Part shown: piece by piece, positions 25,065-31,499 of the stretch
How positions within the stretch are numbered: position 1 is the first letter of the stretch
Layout of the letters: every line of letters begins with the position of its first letter
Assembly (NCBI GenBank): GCA_021845575.1
Contig: JAJZVQ010000001.1
Span: 86,172 to 130,357 of the forward strand
DNA length: 44,186 nt
Direction: 5' to 3'
DNA from: Microcaldota archaeon
Lineage (GTDB): Archaea > Micrarchaeota > Micrarchaeia > Micrarchaeales > Micrarchaeaceae
The notes under the pieces: model-generated
Seen by the model: the letters and a program-made list of their open reading frames with translations, nothing else
Databases searched by the model: none
Told to the model about the DNA's origin: nothing
Position numbers and translations under genes: made by a program

Positions 25065-25424
25065 TTGAATATTTATATAATCATATTTATAACGCTTACG
25101 GCGGCATTGATTGCGTCTATCGCACAAGTCATGTACAAAAAGGGGCTGGACAAAAAAATCACGGGCATGAAAGACCTGCTGGCTCTGGCTAAAAAACGCA
25201 ACATAATAATAGGGCTTGTCATGTATTTTATCAGCCTTGTCGTCTATTTATTCGCATTGAAGAATGCGCCCCTCTCATTTGTATACCCTTTATTCGCAAG
25301 TACTTTCATCTTCGTGTTTTTTATTTCTTCGTACCATCTGAAGGAACCATTCAGCAAATATAGGGTATTGGGCATATTTCTTATATTCGTCGGAATAGTG
25401 ATAGTAAGCATTTCAACAGTGTGA
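25065..25424 (+). CDS. EamA/SMR-like four-helix transporter subunit (first of a pair)
   Basis: 119 aa with four hydrophobic helices in the small-multidrug-resistance/EamA-half pattern: IASIAQVMYKKGLDKKITG between helices 1 and 2, YLFALKNAPLSFVYPLFAST (the conserved P-x-x-x-x-Y/P block of helix 3) and LGIFLIFVGIVIVS. This looks like a half-size drug/metabolite transporter acting as a dimer with the next gene product, as in EmrE- or ArnE/ArnF-type pairs. The start is TTG at 25065 with GGTG upstream. Substrate unknown. Confidence 0.8.
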   Translation: MNIYIIIFITLTAALIASIAQVMYKKGLDKKITGMKDLLALAKKRNIIIGLVMYFISLVVYLFALKNAPLSFVYPLFASTFIFVFFISSYHLKEPFSKYRVLGIFLIFVGIVIVSISTV

Positions 25425-25428
25425 GCAC

Positions 25429-25764
25429 ATGAAAAACAGTTCAATGGCAAATGAAAAAACAAGAAGCATAGCAATAATAATATGTTCAACCTTATTGGGG
25501 GCAGTAGGCCAGTTCTTTTTCAAATACTCATTCATATCCGAGTTCTTTCTTTTTATCTCTTTAGGCCTCATCGCCTATATAGCTTCCACTGTTTTATATT
25601 TTTACGTATTGAGCAGGACGCACCTTTCATGGGCATACAGCATGGGCGGGCTTTCGTATATATTTGCGGTGATTCTGGCAAATTTCATAGAAGAGATCCC
25701 TTTTTTGAGGTGGATAGGGGTTATAGTAATTGCGGCAGGCATATTCCTGATAGGAATCAGCTGA
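25429..25764 (+). CDS. EamA/SMR-like four-helix transporter subunit (second of a pair)
   Basis: 111 aa, again with four hydrophobic helices and the family pattern: LLGAVGQFFFKYSFISEF, VLYFYVLSRTHLSWAYSMGG and WIGVIVIAAGIFLIGIS. Gap of four bases from the first subunit and GTGAG before the ATG. The two proteins are similar in layout but clearly diverged, which suits a heterodimer in antiparallel topology. Seen: hydropathy and motif. Inferred: partnership. Confidence 0.8.
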   Translation: MKNSSMANEKTRSIAIIICSTLLGAVGQFFFKYSFISEFFLFISLGLIAYIASTVLYFYVLSRTHLSWAYSMGGLSYIFAVILANFIEEIPFLRWIGVIVIAAGIFLIGIS

Positions 25765-25826
25765 TTGATATAAAATTCTGAAAAGAATCTGGAAGTTGCA
25801 TGCAAACAGCACTTCAGACAATTTTC

Positions 25827-25876
25827 CCTTCTGCCATTTTCTTTGAACCGCCCCCAACAAATTCTTTTTTCATATT
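25827..25876. repeat. 50-bp direct repeat, copy A: displaced alaS 3' end
   Basis: Forty-nine of 50 bases match 26760-26809, the last coding bases of alaS, at an offset of exactly 933. In the alaS reading frame (minus strand) this copy reads MKKEFVGGGSKKMAEGKIV and then a stop, a full match to the AlaRS C terminus. Weaker similarity continues upstream into the last codons of the MNT gene with a one-base shift. With copy B it brackets the HEPN-MNT module. Confidence 0.9.
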
Positions 25877-26211
25877 TCTTTCATTTTTTCTTTGTTAAAG
25901 AATTCAGCTTCCTTTTCTGTGGCTATGTGGAATTCAAACGCATATTTGAAACCCTTTTTATATAATTTTTCCAGCATTTTCTGCCTGATACCATCTATGT
26001 TAGTTATAATTAAAATATCAATGTCACTTCTATAAGACCAGTTATTGCCAAGCACAGACCCAAACACATAGACTTTTGAATCCTTATCAATTTCTCTGAC
26101 GCAATTTTTGAGCTTTATTAACAAAGTATCTAAATTGTCAAATTCTTTTTTTCTGTTTTTTGCATCATTTATCAAATAATTGTATAATATCCTGTTATTC
26201 TTATACTCCAC
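25870..26211 (-). CDS. MNT-type nucleotidyltransferase (antitoxin of HEPN-MNT pair)
   Basis: 113 aa. Minimal nucleotidyltransferase: VYVFGSVLGNNWSYRSDIDI holds GS, ten residues, then DxD, the metal-binding signature of the fold. In HEPN-MNT modules the MNT protein neutralises the HEPN toxin, in studied cases by adding AMP to it. The start is GTG at 26209-26211, overlapping the HEPN 3' end. The final codons (FNKEKMKEI) lie in sequence related to the alaS 3' end, so this C terminus was formed at the insertion junction. Confidence 0.85.
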   Translation of the reverse strand: MEYKNNRILYNYLINDAKNRKKEFDNLDTLLIKLKNCVREIDKDSKVYVFGSVLGNNWSYRSDIDILIITNIDGIRQKMLEKLYKKGFKYAFEFHIATEKEAEFFNKEKMKEI

Positions 26212-26617
26212 TTTTGTACACCTTATTACAGATATTTATAAACTGCAACAGTTCTTCTTTAGTATAAATCTTGTCTGTATTGTATACCGCTAATATATGC
26301 GCTGATTCAAGATTTAATAATGTTTGGAGGTCAGTTTTTCTTATCTCTTTTAATGTTATATTTTTTGTGATTTTAATCAAAAGCCCAATTAATGAAACTA
26401 AACTTTGTGTTCTTGGGTAATCTATTCCATATGTCAATAACTTGGATTTTAAAAATAATTCTAAGCCGACTTGCAAATTAATCGCTGTTTCATCATAATA
26501 CCCAAGATTAAAATTTTGTATGGCAATCTCTTTTTTTCGCAATGCCCTACCCAACAGAACTTTTTCTTCATTGCTTGTGTTTGACATGCTACCACTAATT
26601 ATTTGGTTATACCCCAT
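26201..26617 (-). CDS. HEPN-domain protein (toxin-like partner of MNT)
   Basis: 138 aa, all-helical. ALRKKEIAIQNFNLGYYDET, then NLQVGLELFLKSKLLTYGID and YTKEELLQFINICNKVYKS are typical HEPN features (helix 1 with Y/D, the AxQ-x-x-E-hK region, and the closing helix). The catalytic RxxxxH RNase motif of many HEPN toxins is not evident, so this may be a non-nuclease or guard-type HEPN. Starts at ATG 26617 or ATG 26587 are both possible; a TATA-like stretch about 25 bases before 26617 favours a leaderless long form. Overlaps the MNT gene by 11 bases. Confidence 0.8.
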   Translation of the reverse strand: MGYNQIISGSMSNTSNEEKVLLGRALRKKEIAIQNFNLGYYDETAINLQVGLELFLKSKLLTYGIDYPRTQSLVSLIGLLIKITKNITLKEIRKTDLQTLLNLESAHILAVYNTDKIYTKEELLQFINICNKVYKSGV

Positions 26618-26746
26618 TTTTATATTTATCTAAATAAAATAATTTAAATAAACTCTGCAAAATAATAATATTACAGCCATAGCAGAAAGCCGATTTGGAT
26701 AAAACTAATATCGGATTAGAATTTTGCCATCGTCAAAACTGGTTTT

Positions 26747-29425
26747 CTAGGTAATCTTGCCTTCTGCCATTTTCTTTGAACCACCCCCAACAAATTCTTT
26801 TTTCATATTCTTTGTATGCTCTTTGGTAAACTCTATGGCGCTTATTCCTGAACTATTCCCGCTGATGCATACTACATCCCCTTCTTTATTAAATAACATT
26901 ACCGTAATCTCATTCTTTTTATTTGTTGTATTTGTCGCGATTTTTCTTAGCATCTCGCTGTCATAATCAAGCTGACTTATCCCTTCTTTTGCGTCTTTGC
27001 CGAACTTGTCCAATATTTCATCCGCAACGTAATTACTTAATGCCTCTTCAGCTTCCTTTCTTTTTCTTTTTTCCTCTCTGAGTTCATTCAACTGTTTTGC
27101 GACTGTCGCATCGAGTTTATCAATATCGCTTCCAGAAATTTTTGCAAGTTCCTTTATCCTGTTCTCCATATTTCTTAAATAATCAAATGCGGCAGGACCC
27201 GCGACAAATTCGATTCTGTCGATTCCGTCATGTATTCTAGAAGTAGAAATAATCTTTATCAATCCGATGCTGGCTTCCCTGTTCATCAGATGCAGCCCGC
27301 CGCAGGCTTCCGCATCTATGAGTTTTCCGCCCATATCCCTTATTTCCACGATTCTGAGCATTCCAGCAGGTACGCCATGCCCCTGGTATATCGAAAAGCC
27401 AAATTCCTTTTCTGCGGTGCCCCTGTCAATTTCAGACATTTTTACTTTTATTCCGTTGAATATGAATGAATTGGCAGCGTCTTCGATGTTTTTTACATCG
27501 TTTTCGGATAATTTTTCGTAATGGGATATATCTATATGCGCTTTGTCAGGCCCTTTTGCCGCGCCCTCCTGCCATGCATGCTTTCCAAGCACACTTCTTG
27601 CTGCCGCACTTACCAAGTGGGTTGCGGTATGGTGCGCCATTAATCTTAATCTTCTTTTTTCGTCGACTTTGCACACTACATTATCTCCTTCGCCGAAATC
27701 GGGCTTTTTTTCAAGCACATGTACTATCACTTCGTTTATGCTCTGGACATCCATTACTTTTATCCCGTTAATTGTTCCGCTGTCCGCTTCCTGACCGCCG
27801 CTTTCCGCATAGAATGGCGATTTATCCAGAATGACTTCCCTGTCCATTACCCTCAATACGCGCGAATTCGAACTGTTTTCAAATGAATAGAATAGTTTTT
27901 CCGTTTTTGGAAGATTCTCAATATTTATTCCCACTCCCTTTGCCATTTTTTTCTTCGCTTCTGCAAAATCGCTTTTTACTATATCCGAATAAAAATTGTC
28001 AGGAACATCGAATATTACTCCGCGGTCGTTCGCAATCTTTGAGATGTATTCAGGAGTTATACCCTTGCTTTCGTAAAGCAGTTTTAATTTTTTTGAATCC
28101 AATTCCTCATTATTTTTCAATATTGAATTGACTGTTGACAGCGCCGCAGCTTTTGTATTCTTGTATCTTTTCATTTCAAGTTCTATTATCCTCTGCGCTT
28201 CATCAATACCGTCAGACAATCCATTATATAGCCCTTTCAGTTCGTCTGCATGCATTTCCATTAATTTTATTATGTCTATATTCAAACCGTATCTGTCTAT
28301 AAGGTCGAACATCCTTCTCAATATTATCCTCAGGTTATAACCCCCGCCAACATTGCTTGGCAGAGCGCCATCGGCAATTCCGAAAAGCAATGTTTTGGAA
28401 TGGTCCGCAATTGCGTATACCGCCTGCATCGGTTTTATCGTATTATAATAATTGTTTTTGTCGATTCCTGTTCTATTCATTATCTCTTTGTCGTATTCCT
28501 CCATGTTTTTCAATTCCCCTATATCAACGTTGCCTGAAACCTCCGCAACCTTCCTGTATAAGTTTTTGTCGGGTTTTATCCCATTATTTTTATAAATGTA
28601 AGACAACACGTTTCTGAATACTGCGTCGTAGGCGGTTTCGTCCTTTGTATAAAACCACAGCAGCCTTTCGAACCCCCATCCGACATCCACAACCTTGCCT
28701 TCAAGCTCGTTTATTTTTCCGTTAGAGTATTCAAATTCAGTAAAAACGCTGTTTACAAGCTCAAGTCCGTTTGAAAAACTTTCAAGACAGGGCCCAAATT
28801 CGGAAAAATCTCCCATCGCCCATACGTCTTCTATATAAGTAAGGTTTTTCTTGTCCACTTTAAGGTAATTCGTCAGAAAATCAAAATTCAGCCCGATTGT
28901 CCTGTCTCTCCAATATCCTTTTTTAGGATAGTTAAATGCGTGCTGCCCTGCCATCATGAATGAAGTAAAATGCCTTCCCGAAATCCCGACATTAGGCACA
29001 TCATTGAAGCGCATGCACATCTGAGGCACAAGCAACGGGTTGGCATTATACTCAAAAAACATTTTCCCATTTTCTATTCTTTGGAAATCCTGTATGCTTG
29101 CGATAGTAAAATACAAATCCTGCCTCCATCTGCTCACAACTGGGTACCTCTCCACTATTTCATGCCCTTCCTTTTTGAAAAAGCCGGAAAAAATCTCCCA
29201 AAATCTGACATAATCAAATTCTTTAGGATTTGTGCTTATGAAACTGTACGGTTCGTGTTCGGGATCCCCGCAAAGCTCCCTTTCCGGATCCGCAGTCCAA
29301 AAATTCTTTCCGCATTTCGCACATTTTTTCCTTTCGAAACCCTCCCTTTCAAAAACTTCCGTATAATAATATTTTTTGTATTCGCTGCTGAATTGATTCC
29401 TAAGAAAATCCTTGTTTAATTCCAT
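26747..29425 (-). CDS. alaS: Alanyl-tRNA synthetase, archaeal type
   Basis: Class II synthetase charging tRNA-Ala. Seen: an archaeal N terminus with a CAKCGKNFW zinc element, the catalytic core (HEIVERYPVVSRWRQDLYFT as motif 1/2 region, GWGFERLLWF as motif 3), the editing domain with HHTATHLVSAA (HxxxH) and EACGGLHL (C and H zinc ligands), then a coiled coil and a C-terminal Ala-x domain ending GGGSKKMAEGKIT. Length 892 aa is normal. ATG 29423-29425 is chosen because MELNKDFLRNQF is the expected start. Its 3' end is the target of the flanking repeat. Confidence 0.96.
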   Translation of the reverse strand: MELNKDFLRNQFSSEYKKYYYTEVFEREGFERKKCAKCGKNFWTADPERELCGDPEHEPYSFISTNPKEFDYVRFWEIFSGFFKKEGHEIVERYPVVSRWRQDLYFTIASIQDFQRIENGKMFFEYNANPLLVPQMCMRFNDVPNVGISGRHFTSFMMAGQHAFNYPKKGYWRDRTIGLNFDFLTNYLKVDKKNLTYIEDVWAMGDFSEFGPCLESFSNGLELVNSVFTEFEYSNGKINELEGKVVDVGWGFERLLWFYTKDETAYDAVFRNVLSYIYKNNGIKPDKNLYRKVAEVSGNVDIGELKNMEEYDKEIMNRTGIDKNNYYNTIKPMQAVYAIADHSKTLLFGIADGALPSNVGGGYNLRIILRRMFDLIDRYGLNIDIIKLMEMHADELKGLYNGLSDGIDEAQRIIELEMKRYKNTKAAALSTVNSILKNNEELDSKKLKLLYESKGITPEYISKIANDRGVIFDVPDNFYSDIVKSDFAEAKKKMAKGVGINIENLPKTEKLFYSFENSSNSRVLRVMDREVILDKSPFYAESGGQEADSGTINGIKVMDVQSINEVIVHVLEKKPDFGEGDNVVCKVDEKRRLRLMAHHTATHLVSAAARSVLGKHAWQEGAAKGPDKAHIDISHYEKLSENDVKNIEDAANSFIFNGIKVKMSEIDRGTAEKEFGFSIYQGHGVPAGMLRIVEIRDMGGKLIDAEACGGLHLMNREASIGLIKIISTSRIHDGIDRIEFVAGPAAFDYLRNMENRIKELAKISGSDIDKLDATVAKQLNELREEKRKRKEAEEALSNYVADEILDKFGKDAKEGISQLDYDSEMLRKIATNTTNKKNEITVMLFNKEGDVVCISGNSSGISAIEFTKEHTKNMKKEFVGGGSKKMAEGKIT
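26760..26809. repeat. 50-bp direct repeat, copy B: intact alaS 3' end
   Basis: This copy lies inside alaS, covering the codons for its last residues. It differs from copy A (25827-25876) at one position (A at 26783, G at 25850). Since alaS here is complete, the insert between the copies has restored the gene end and pushed a duplicate about 0.9 kb downstream, as integrative elements do at tRNA and protein gene ends. Confidence 0.9.
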
Positions 29426-29432
29426 ATAAACA

Positions 29433-30299
29433 TCATTTTTGTATTTTACCGCTCCACACATTACACCGATTTTTAAAAAATATGCACATGTTGCATTTCC
29501 ATGATTCGTTTTCTGGTACAGGCAGGGCTTCCCTCTCTCCCTTCCAATATCCGAATATAAATTTATTTATGTTATTCAATTCCTCTTCTTTGTAATCTAA
29601 TTTATAAAGCTTTATTGTTTTATTTGTAAACTGGTTTCTATACCTTATATACATTGCGTCGCTTATACCCGGTATGGATTTTATTGAAGAAAAGAACATC
29701 TCTTCGATTTTTTTAATTTCTTTTGTTTCATCGTTAACGTTATAAACGGATAACTCCCTCGCAAATTCCTCACTGATTTTCAGGTTTGCTGAATTGTATG
29801 CTCTCCTGAATGTGTAATTGCTGTATTTGCCGCTTTTCATGTCTTCAAGAAGTTTCTTATAATAAATTACTTGAACTTTGTTGGAAAGAAGCTGCTCTTT
29901 GTTTGGTACTGTATCCTTAAACCTTGTTTTGTCTTCCAATACAGATACTTTATTGTTTCTGATATCCAATTCATCAATCTTCCCTATTACGTCAAATCCT
30001 TCGATAAAACCGAAAATTTGCAATTCGCGCGTTTTCTTGTTTTTTCTTAATTCATTCAATGCAACCCAGTTCGTATAAAGGATTTTGTATACATAATCCG
30101 CATAAGTTTTTGGCTCTAACTGTAAAGGAACATTTACTTCTTTCTCTAGCATCTCGTGAATTATTTTGCCTTTTATTTCTTCTTTTGAGATTTTTTCACC
30201 ATAAAGGTACCTAAGCTCCATCTGCTTCTCGCACCAATACTGCGAAGCAATGTCTGTTACTCTTATGCTTCTCTTTTTCAATTTTTTAAGTATATCCAT
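29433..30299 (-). CDS. Exo5/Cas4-like PD-(D/E)xK nuclease with probable Fe-S cluster
   Basis: 288 aa. DIASQYWCEKQMELRYLYG holds the first cluster Cys, GKIIHEMLEKE the GxxxH element, IGKIDELDI and VLEDKTRF the catalytic D and ExK-like positions, QVIYYKKLL the QxxxY motif, and WKCNMCIFFKNRC three more Cys. That set (one Cys upstream, three at the C terminus) is the Fe-S nuclease pattern of Exo5/Dem1 and Cas4. No CRISPR array or cas gene is present, so a repair exonuclease is the better reading. It lies seven bases before alaS, same operon. Confidence 0.85.
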   Translation of the reverse strand: MDILKKLKKRSIRVTDIASQYWCEKQMELRYLYGEKISKEEIKGKIIHEMLEKEVNVPLQLEPKTYADYVYKILYTNWVALNELRKNKKTRELQIFGFIEGFDVIGKIDELDIRNNKVSVLEDKTRFKDTVPNKEQLLSNKVQVIYYKKLLEDMKSGKYSNYTFRRAYNSANLKISEEFARELSVYNVNDETKEIKKIEEMFFSSIKSIPGISDAMYIRYRNQFTNKTIKLYKLDYKEEELNNINKFIFGYWKGEREALPVPENESWKCNMCIFFKNRCNVWSGKIQK

Positions 30300-30324
30300 A
30301 ATTTTACCTTATAAACATAATTTC

Positions 30325-30652
30325 TTATTGCATAATTGTTGTTGCCGAAGAAGTAACCGTTGAAATTGTAGTTGATGGACTAATAGGTGTTGATGAATTT
30401 ATGGTTATGTTGTTTGCAGCATTTGGTGTGCAGCCCAATTTATGTATCTGCGTACCATTTGTCTCGTTTACTGTTATGAGTATGCAGGGGTGTTTTGGCT
30501 GATATAGTGGTTGTCTTATTAATATTCTTCTGCGGGATTGAAGTAGTTATTTTGGATTGATGCTGTGACAATGCCACGCTTGCAAACACAACCCCAATTA
30601 TCGCAGCTGCAAGTGCCGCTATTACTATATGCGTGTAGGTTCCTTTCCTCAT
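30325..30652 (-). pseudogene. Signal-anchored Ser/Thr-rich secreted protein interrupted by a one-base frameshift
   Basis: The first 53 codons give a basic start, a hydrophobic segment (IVIAALAAAIIGVVFASVAL) and a Thr/Ser/Lys-rich stretch. The frame then stops early at 30440, but at the CCCC run (minus strand, 30487-30490) a shift of one base continues sensibly for about 55 codons: PCILITVNETNGTQIHKLGC, then a Ser/Thr-rich tail (NSSTPISPSTTISTVTSSAT) to a stop at 30325. Without the extra C the protein would be 108 aa, a cell-surface protein with a long Thr/Ser tail. Possible causes are a real mutation, an assembly error, phase variation or programmed frameshifting. Confidence 0.6.
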
Positions 30653-30733
30653 AAAATTACTTCTTGGACAAACTATTTAATTCTTTATTATTGATTCTTA
30701 AGTATTAATAATATTTGAGGAATTGGCATTTGG

Positions 30734-30803
30734 GCAGTATCAGCCCGCCAACCATTCGTCATTGCAAAGAGCTCAGCGATTACCTCATTCATCACTATAC
30801 TGC
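30734..30803 (-). ncRNA. C/D box small guide RNA for 2'-O-methylation
   Basis: All elements are present in canonical order on the minus strand: terminal stem GCAGTA/TACTGC (30798-30803 with 30734-30739), C box GTGATGA (30789-30795), 12-nt guide ATGAGGTAATCG, D' box CTGA (30773-30776), 10-nt spacer, C' box ATGACGA (30756-30762), 12-nt guide ATGGTTGGCGGG, D box CTGA (30740-30743). With L7Ae, Nop5 and fibrillarin such RNAs methylate the base paired five positions upstream of D or D'. Predicted targets are CGATTACCTCAT (U5) and CCCGCCAACCAT (C5), location unknown. It begins 28 bases after the HAD gene stop and may be processed from that message. Confidence 0.85.
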
Positions 30804-30830
30804 TTTCTCAAAAAGAATTAATAAACGTTT

Positions 30831-31487
30831 TCAAAGGTTTTTATAAAATTCTTCCATGTTTCTAAAAAGATATTTTGGTTTTTCCGCTTTTAGCAGACTG
30901 TAGTCGTCAAGACCGGAACTGATAACGCACGAATCGATTTCCGCGAATTTTGATGCGAGCACATCGTCAATCATATCCCCTACATACACTGCCTTTTTCT
31001 TTTTCAATTTAAATTTTTTCAAGATGACATTTATACAGTAAGGGTTTGGTTTTAGCAGCATGGAATCCTGTGCGCTTACAATCATATCAAAGTAATGACT
31101 GACATTCAATTTTTTTGCCTCCCTCACAATCCTCCATCTCCCGCCATTGCTGAATACTACAATCTTTTTATTTTCTTTTTTAAGCAATTTAAGGATTTTC
31201 ACTATTTGGTCTTGCGGTTTTGGCATGGCGAAAAACACGATCAAATCTATCAAAATTCTGTATCTTTTTTCTTCATCCACTTCAAATTTTTCGATGCTCT
31301 CAAGATCTTTCTTGCTTATCTTGAATTCCTTTTTTTTATCCAAATCCTCAAATTTCTTTTTGCTTTCCTCTTTTTTTATTTTCCAAAACGGGTTTATCCT
31401 CTCATTCAATTTGTTCAACAGCCTTATCTTGGTTATTGTTCCGTCCCAATCAAAAATAAAGATATCGTAGTTATCAATCATTCCCAT
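30831..31487 (-). CDS. HAD-superfamily hydrolase (phosphoglycolate-phosphatase-like)
   Basis: 218 aa, cytoplasmic. Seen: IFIFDWDGTITKIR (motif I, nucleophile DxDGT, about residues 9-22), a helical cap, VVFSNGGRWRIV (motif II Ser), the motif III Lys in LKPNPYCINVILK and AVYVGDMIDDVLASK (motif IV, GDxxxD). Substrate unknown; phosphoglycolate phosphatase or pyrophosphatase are possibilities. GGTGA precedes ATG 31487. The leuS stop is 12 bases upstream, so the gene is co-transcribed with leuS. Confidence 0.9.
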   Translation of the reverse strand: MGMIDNYDIFIFDWDGTITKIRLLNKLNERINPFWKIKKEESKKKFEDLDKKKEFKISKKDLESIEKFEVDEEKRYRILIDLIVFFAMPKPQDQIVKILKLLKKENKKIVVFSNGGRWRIVREAKKLNVSHYFDMIVSAQDSMLLKPNPYCINVILKKFKLKKKKAVYVGDMIDDVLASKFAEIDSCVISSGLDDYSLLKAEKPKYLFRNMEEFYKNL

Positions 31488-31499
31488 CTGTTCACCGGT

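Noticed and set aside
26201-26617. HEPN ribonuclease toxin with RxxxxH
   Set aside because: I could not find the motif, so only the HEPN fold and the MNT pairing are claimed.
29433-30299. Cas4 of a CRISPR system
   Set aside because: The Fe-S PD-(D/E)xK pattern fits Cas4, but there is no repeat array and no cas1/cas2 in the window. The operon partner is alaS, and the length suits Exo5-like nucleases.
30440-30652. Complete 70-aa secreted protein
   Set aside because: The frame ends abruptly, while the other frame continues with clear Ser/Thr-rich coding sequence from a CCCC run. I therefore treat it as the first half of a frameshifted gene.
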